The translations under genes were made by a program, and so were the position numbers. This document shows, piece by piece, positions 6,484-10,015 of a DNA stretch of 10,015 nt (the first letter of the stretch is position 1; every line of letters starts with the position of its first letter). The notes beneath the pieces were generated by a model. The model saw only the letters and a program-made list of their open reading frames with translations. It ran no database searches and was not told the origin of the DNA. Source of the DNA: an uncultured Pleurocapsa sp. (GTDB lineage: Bacteria; Cyanobacteriota; Cyanobacteriia; Cyanobacteriales; Xenococcaceae); NCBI GenBank assembly GCA_937884735.1, contig CAKZYI010000243.1:1-10015 (forward strand), given 5' to 3'.

Positions 6484-6945
6484 ATGAATAAAAGCATCTC
6501 TATTTATAGTTTTATTATTACTATTTTTATTACAGTTTTCTGGAGGTCATTTGCGATCGCTATACCAGCAGATTCCCAAGCAGTAAGCAATAATACTGTT
6601 TTACAAAAAGCTAATCAAATAACACTAAATCTTTCTACCAAAGAATCAAAAGATCGTTTAATTAAAATTGCTTTTTTAGCTAGCTTAGTTGGTACAGGCA
6701 CTCTATTTTGGAAAATATCGCAATCTCGTGGAGGTGCAAAATCTAGATTGAAAATTCTTGATACTCAATCTAATAAAGCTTTAATAGACCGTGTTAGCCC
6801 CAAATTGCGCCGCCAGTTACTTCGCTTGGTTAACGATCCAAAAACTGCCAATAGACTCTTAATGGGCATCTACAAAAATAATAGCCATCGTTCCCCTAAT
6901 TGGATTGCTGAAAAAGCAATTTATGATTTACGTAGAGGAAGATGA
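6484..6945 (+). CDS. Hypothetical protein with signal peptide, one membrane helix and basic C-terminal domain
   Basis: I do not recognise a named family for this 153-residue protein. Residues 1-26 look like a Sec signal peptide (MNKSIS, hydrophobic core IYSFIITIFITVFW, possible cleavage after AIA at 24-26). A short polar segment follows (27-58), then a likely membrane helix at 60-77 (IKIAFLASLVGTGTLFWKI), then a strongly basic C-terminus. The last 50 residues (SPKLRRQLLRLVNDPKTANR, then NWIAEKAIYDLRRGR at 139-153) look like a compact helical module. From memory, similar Leu-Arg and W-x-x-EKxIYDL patterns occur at the ends of uncharacterised cyanobacterial proteins. Positive residues after the helix suggest that the C-terminus is cytoplasmic. 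A HIP1 site lies inside the gene at 6553. It is divergent from the VanZ-like gene with 242 bp of AT-rich DNA between them. The start ATG at 6484 is preceded by only a weak AAAAAGA. Confidence 0.7.
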   Translation: MNKSISIYSFIITIFITVFWRSFAIAIPADSQAVSNNTVLQKANQITLNLSTKESKDRLIKIAFLASLVGTGTLFWKISQSRGGAKSRLKILDTQSNKALIDRVSPKLRRQLLRLVNDPKTANRLLMGIYKNNSHRSPNWIAEKAIYDLRRGR

Positions 6946-6990
6946 TCAAACATCCTTACCTAGCTGCCTGACACAAGTACCGAGAAGTTA

Positions 6991-7030
6991 AGTAATAAGT
7001 AATGAGTAATGAGTAATGAGTAATGAGTAA
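6991..7030. repeat. Heptameric tandem repeat (AGTAATG), about 5.7 copies
   Basis: The tract reads AGTAATA once, then AGTAATG four times, then AGTAA. The 7-base period is exact over the last four full units. Short tandemly repeated heptamers are a known feature of cyanobacterial genomes and vary in copy number between strains. Here the tract lies 45 bp after the stop of the upstream gene. Confidence 0.85.
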
Positions 7031-7034
7031 CAAA

Positions 7035-7050
7035 GGCGATTCGAATTGCC
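7035..7050. other. Small hairpin next to the heptamer tract
   Basis: GGCGAT and ATTGCC pair around a TCGA loop, with one G-T wobble, directly after the repeat tract. No T-run follows until about 7069, so a terminator role is only possible. Confidence 0.3.
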
Positions 7051-7158
7051 GCATGTAGTAATAGGTAACTCTTTATTTTTTTATTCAAACCTCGCGCTCG
7101 GTACGAAACTACAGTTTTCAACATAGACGGGGTTTAATTTAAAAATTTCTATTGATTA

Positions 7159-7195
7159 CGAAGCGGCTATATTGAAGTATAAAATATCTGCTTCG
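7159..7195. other. Interrupted stem-loop (CGAAGC...GCTTCG)
   Basis: CGAAGC (7159-7164) pairs with GCTTCG (7190-7195), and inside it ATATT (7169-7173) pairs with AATAT (7183-7187), with small unpaired bulges between the two stems. It lies 85 bp before the ATG of the next gene. It could be an RNA structure in that gene's leader or a remnant of a small repeat; neither is shown. Confidence 0.3.
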
Positions 7196-7280
7196 CGCAT
7201 ATTCTTTGAGAATCTTTTAGAACATATTTGCGGTTCTCTAATCAAAAAAAATCTAACTATGCGTTTACTAAAATATTTTT

Positions 7281-7679
7281 ATGACGCTAATTGAAATAAC
7301 CTTATTTATAATTATTTTAATTTTGATTGTTGTTCTAATAAATCAAGATAATCTAACAAATATTATAAGAGTTCAGCGTGCTAAACATAAAGCCAAGATT
7401 GATATTACGCTTGAGCTACTTAAAAAACTATTTGGCATTTTTAGAAAAGTTAGACGATTTTCTCTTATATATATATTTAAAAGCAAATTTTATAAAGTTT
7501 ATTTGGTTTTTGCTATTAGCGTGATTTTTACCAAAATTTTCCTACATTACAACGCACAAGCAATTTACAGATCGCCTGTTTGGCTCGGTAAAATTGTCGA
7601 CTTTTTAATAGTATCTTCTGCTTGGGAAATAATTTGTGTTTTGACCAAAATAATTGACGATCAGATATCTAAAAAATAA
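7281..7679 (+). CDS. Small hypothetical membrane protein
   Basis: I recognise no family for this 132-residue protein. The N-terminus is very hydrophobic (ITLFIIILILIVVLI, about 6-20), followed by a basic, amphipathic stretch (30-60, many Lys/Arg). There is a second likely membrane helix at 73-89 (VYLVFAISVIFTKIFL) and a third, weaker one at about 105-121 (IVDFLIVSSAWEIICVL). It ends in a charged DDQISKK tail. The gene is markedly AT-rich: only 10 of the 60 bases at 7441-7500 are G or C, compared with 25 of 60 at 1321-1380 in the cobH-like gene. ATG at 7281 is the evident start, without a strong ribosome-binding site. It stands alone between two long gaps, so it is probably its own transcript. 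The lack of recognisable relatives and the composition would fit a fast-evolving or acquired gene. Confidence 0.6.
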   Translation: MTLIEITLFIIILILIVVLINQDNLTNIIRVQRAKHKAKIDITLELLKKLFGIFRKVRRFSLIYIFKSKFYKVYLVFAISVIFTKIFLHYNAQAIYRSPVWLGKIVDFLIVSSAWEIICVLTKIIDDQISKK

Positions 7680-7996
7680 TTATATAGCCTCAGTTAACAT
7701 TGATTAACTAGGTAGGCGTAGTTAATTATAAACTTGAGATTTATACACAGATTTCATCAGACTGATAAAACAATTAACTGAGAAAAACAATAGACTATTT
7801 ATGATTTTCTTATTAATAGTAAAATTAAATATAATATAGCAATTCTTAGACCTGTGAGATACATCTTAATTAGCTATTAGTCACTAGCCAAAACTAGAGC
7901 ATCAGACTGCACCTCGTGTATGTGAAAATCGCTATATATACTGCTCAAGCCTTACTTGCTATAGATAAAATACTAGTACCGATAATCATTTCTCAA
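7680..7996. other. 317-bp gap with a cluster of AGTTAA/TTAACT elements
   Basis: No gene is seen. AGTTAA occurs at 7692-7697 and 7720-7725, and its inverse TTAACT at 7704-7709 and 7774-7779. The first and second form a 6-bp hairpin (7692-7709). CTCAGTTAA (7689-7697) and TTAACTGAG (7774-7782) form a 9-bp inverted repeat 76 bases apart. The left part may serve as the end of the preceding transcript, and the right part as the leader of the glycosyltransferase gene. Confidence 0.35.
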
Positions 7997-8842
7997 ATGG
8001 CGAATATTTCTGTATGTACAATTTACGCTAACAGACAATCCCATTTAATGAATTTAATTGCAGGATTGAGAGCTTCTACTACTTCATTCAACGAATTGGT
8101 TATCGTGACTATGAATGATGAATTACCACAACTGCCTGCTGTGCCTTTTTCAATTAAAACCGCAGCTATTAATACAAATAATAATTTTCTTCCCTTAGCA
8201 GCAGCAAGAAACAAATCTGCCGAGCTTGCCACAGGAGAAAAGCTAGTTTTTTTGGATATAGACTGTATCGCCAATCAAGACGCTATCGCTCTATTTAACT
8301 ATCATTTAGATCGAGAAGATGCTTTATATCAAGGCTCAATTCGTTATTTAGAATCTGGTTGGCAGCAAAAACAATGGACTTATAATTCTTTGCAACAACA
8401 GTCTGCACTACACAAATTGCAGGGAAAACAAGTTATAAATCGCAATAAAATATCACATCCCTACCAATTATTTTGGTCATTGTGTTTTGGTATTAGAAAA
8501 AAAACCTTTGATAATTTGGGTGGTTTTGATGAATCTTATTCTGGTTATGGTGGAGAAGACACCGATTTTTCTTTTACAGCCCGCCAGCACAATCTTCTTT
8601 TATACAAAGTGAGTGCTTTGGCGTATCATCAATTTCATCCTTCTTACAGTCCACCACTCAATCATCTTGAGGAGATTGTTAATAATGCCGAGGTATTTTA
8701 CAAGAAATGGAATGTTCTTCCAATGAGCAAGTGGCTCGAACAGTTTGCTGACAAAGGATATATTCAATTACAGGATAATAGACTCAAAATTATCAAATAT
8801 CCCAGCCGCACAGAAATTGAAGCCTGTTTAAAACAACAATAA
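7997..8842 (+). CDS. Family 2 glycosyltransferase with galactosyltransferase-like C-terminal domain
   Basis: This is a 281-residue GT-A fold enzyme. The N-terminus ISVCTIYANRQSHLMNLIAGL (4-24) is the first strand and helix of a GT2 nucleotide-sugar site. FLDIDC (about 85-90) supplies the metal-binding D-x-D. The C-terminal segment FGIRKKTFDNLGGFDESYSGYGGEDTDFSF (about 164-193) carries the GGFDE-x-G-GGED signature of the Glyco_transf_7C/galactosyltransferase group, where the acidic pair is thought to act in catalysis. No membrane segment is seen, so it would be cytoplasmic, acting on a glycan or lipid acceptor; donor and acceptor are unknown. The frame opens further upstream with a GTG at 7916, adding 27 mostly hydrophobic residues, but family proteins start close to the ISVCT strand, so ATG at 7997 is preferred. 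Neither start has a clear ribosome-binding site. It converges with another glycosyltransferase gene 95 bp away. Confidence 0.88.
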   Translation: MANISVCTIYANRQSHLMNLIAGLRASTTSFNELVIVTMNDELPQLPAVPFSIKTAAINTNNNFLPLAAARNKSAELATGEKLVFLDIDCIANQDAIALFNYHLDREDALYQGSIRYLESGWQQKQWTYNSLQQQSALHKLQGKQVINRNKISHPYQLFWSLCFGIRKKTFDNLGGFDESYSGYGGEDTDFSFTARQHNLLLYKVSALAYHQFHPSYSPPLNHLEEIVNNAEVFYKKWNVLPMSKWLEQFADKGYIQLQDNRLKIIKYPSRTEIEACLKQQ

Positions 8843-8859
8843 CCAACATCGTTTGGTTA
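8840..8859. terminator. Possible hairpin terminator at the end of the GT2 gene
   Basis: TAACCAA (8840-8846) and TTGGTTA (8853-8859) pair perfectly around CATCGT. The left arm includes the stop codon of the glycosyltransferase gene, and the element lies between two convergent genes. There is no T-run on either side, so a rho-independent terminator is possible but not typical. Confidence 0.35.
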
Positions 8860-8937
8860 AGCCACCCAATCCCTAGTCCCCAATCTTGACAAATAGAGGC
8901 GGTGCGAAATATCAGGAAATAATCATTAGTGGAAGAA

Positions 8938-10015
8938 TCATCTTTGTGCGATAGCTTGTTGCTTCAGGTCGCTTTTTTCCAAATAACTAGCTAATAGAGC
9001 AATTTCAGAATAAATAGTCTCTGCTGCCTGTAGCGCACCATCCGCCGCCATGATTTCATCCCACCTGCCAACATCTATTTCCTGTAATCTGCTAAAAACA
9101 AACTCCAAAGAATCTTTAGTTGGAAAAGCTTGGCGCACCTCACACAAACCTAAATTTTGTAGCTTTTGTGCTTTAATCTGCTGCTCTTTAAAAGGTCTAG
9201 ACTCTGGTATGCAAAGAAAAGGAATTCTAGCAGTACCGATTTCCATCACTGTGTTATGTCCCCCAGAAGCGATCGCCAGATCTGCTGCTTTAAGATAAGG
9301 ATAAGTATCTTCACACCATCCCGTTACAGAAACATTATCAGGAACTATTTGACAATCTCGATCTGTTTGTCCCACAATTAGCCATAGCCATTGTGGTGTG
9401 GATAATGCAGCCTGAACAACAGTAGACAAAGAATGTTTGGCACCTCCTTTGCCATTTAAGACTACTGCTACCTGCTGTTGAGATGAAATATTTAGCTGCG
9501 CTCTGGCATCTGCTTTACTTAGGACTCGCTCCGAATAGCGAGAAAAACCAGGACAATAAATTGTTTTTTCCCTAATCCAGCTAGGTATATCGCCGCATTC
9601 CAAAATCTCGGGATAAGGAGCAAGAGTCCTATAGGCTGCATCGTAGCCAGCTATATGGGGATAATCAGAGCGATCGCCATGCTGACGCACTGCAATTACA
9701 GGCACGCCCAAAAAACGCAAATATTGGGTTATTTCTGCTGAAACATCGACAACTACGGCGGTAGCATTAGTTTGTGCTACCCAATTAGCGAGTATAACTG
9801 CTCTCTGCCGATAAGCATTGCTATAGTAAGGTGCATAGTGGAAAGAGTAGGTTTGGCAATCTTGATTGATTGGCAGATCGGGTACATACTCTAGTCGATC
9901 GGGAGGCAAATCCAATAGCTGGTAATCCTTTACTCCGTCCCAGTTGCTGTTGCTAACACCAGTGCCGATGAAGGTGATGGGGGACTTGGTGGCGGCCACC
10001 GCGGACAGGGCCCCG
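8938..10015 (-). CDS. GT-B glycosyltransferase (MurG/GT28-like), 5' end beyond window
   Basis: The frame is open to the right edge. 358 residues are visible when counted from the edge; a GTG at 9999 could be called a start but is probably internal, because the frame and plausible coding continue (GALSA before it) and the first Rossmann strand with its Gly-rich loop is missing. Counting from that GTG, the N-terminal domain includes VVVDVSAEI (82-90) and VPVIAVRQHGDR (99-110). The C-terminal domain has VVLNGKGGAK (179-188), WLWLIVG (204-210), VTGWCED (225-231), LAIASGGHNTVMEIG (241-255) and PESRPFKEQQIKA (265-277). The last two are the donor-sugar-nucleotide binding region typical of MurG/GT28-like enzymes. 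It presumably transfers a sugar from a nucleotide donor to a lipid or glycan at the membrane; the acceptor is unknown. It faces the GT2 gene. The last 55 bases of the window are abruptly GC-rich (39 of 55) but stay in frame. Confidence 0.85.
   Translation of the reverse strand, partial: GALSAVAATKSPITFIGTGVSNSNWDGVKDYQLLDLPPDRLEYVPDLPINQDCQTYSFHYAPYYSNAYRQRAVILANWVAQTNATAVVVDVSAEITQYLRFLGVPVIAVRQHGDRSDYPHIAGYDAAYRTLAPYPEILECGDIPSWIREKTIYCPGFSRYSERVLSKADARAQLNISSQQQVAVVLNGKGGAKHSLSTVVQAALSTPQWLWLIVGQTDRDCQIVPDNVSVTGWCEDTYPYLKAADLAIASGGHNTVMEIGTARIPFLCIPESRPFKEQQIKAQKLQNLGLCEVRQAFPTKDSLEFVFSRLQEIDVGRWDEIMAADGALQAAETIYSEIALLASYLEKSDLKQQAIAQR

Larger units (their letters stand above)
6946..7280. 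other. 335-bp non-coding gap with heptamer repeat and several hairpins
   Basis: No gene of useful length is seen here on either strand. The gap holds the AGTAATG tandem tract (6991-7030), a small hairpin (7035-7050), a larger interrupted hairpin (7159-7195) and a weak 5-bp stem (AGAAC/GTTCT, 7219-7237). T-rich runs near 7069-7081 might help end transcription from the upstream gene. The last 60 bases before 7281 should contain the promoter of the next gene, but no convincing -35/-10 pair stands out. Confidence 0.5.

Noticed and set aside
6991..7030. The repeat tract as a CRISPR array.
   Set aside because: The period is 7 bases with no spacers, so it is a simple tandem repeat.
7916..7996. A GTG start 27 codons earlier for the GT2 gene.
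   Set aside because: There is no ribosome-binding site, and the added residues do not match the family, whose members begin at the first strand found right after the ATG at 7997.
9050..9381. Plus-strand open frames opposite the GT-B gene.
   Set aside because: They have no recognisable content, and the opposite strand carries conserved glycosyltransferase motifs throughout.
9995..10015. CCGCGGTGGC and GGGGCCC on the minus strand resemble parts of a cloning-vector polylinker.
   Set aside because: Only about ten bases match, the flanking bases differ from the usual polylinker order, and the segment codes in frame with the glycosyltransferase. Vector residue is therefore less likely than natural or chimeric coding DNA.

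Overview
The window is almost certainly cyanobacterial. It carries seven copies of the HIP1 octamer GCGATCGC (at 69, 2888, 3599, 4575, 6553, 9269 and 9670). It also has a Ser/Thr kinase of the cyanobacterial Pkn2-like type, an aerobic/anaerobic cobalamin-pathway CobH/CbiC homologue, and a heptameric tandem repeat (AGTAATG) of the short-repeat kind common in cyanobacteria. Base composition is AT-rich. I cannot assign a genus.

Layout. Positions 1-2338 hold three genes on the minus strand that could be one transcript, read from 2338 downwards: a 2H-phosphoesterase-like protein (DUF1868 type, TTG start), a precorrin-8X methylmutase homologue in which the catalytic histidine is a proline, and the first 276 residues of a GH116 (GBA2-type) beta-glucosidase cut by the window edge. 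A divergent intergenic region then leads into a membrane-anchored Ser/Thr kinase on the plus strand (2513-3769). It faces a bacterial dynamin-like GTPase on the minus strand (3992-5653), which has a VanZ-like membrane protein upstream of it (5831-6241). Two plus-strand genes of unknown function follow: a signal-peptide/one-TM protein (6484-6945) and a small very AT-rich membrane protein (7281-7679). They are separated by a repeat- and hairpin-bearing gap. The right end has a family-2 glycosyltransferase with a galactosyltransferase-like C-terminal domain (7997-8842), converging on a GT-B (MurG/GT28-like) glycosyltransferase (8938 to the window edge, 5' end missing).

How the parts relate. The two convergent glycosyltransferases plausibly serve surface-glycan or glycolipid synthesis, and GH116 would cleave a beta-glucoside, but nothing shows that these act in one pathway. 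The dynamin-like GTPase, VanZ-like protein and two orphan proteins are envelope or membrane themed and lie in a visibly AT-richer stretch.

No mobile element, tRNA, rRNA or CRISPR array was seen. I do not see a clear new multi-gene system. The most notable observations are the His-to-Pro change in the CobH homologue, a perfect 11-bp hairpin filling the gap just before that gene, a near-perfect palindrome running into the kinase start codon, degenerate GTPase motifs in the dynamin-like protein, and an abrupt GC-rich in-frame segment at the right edge.
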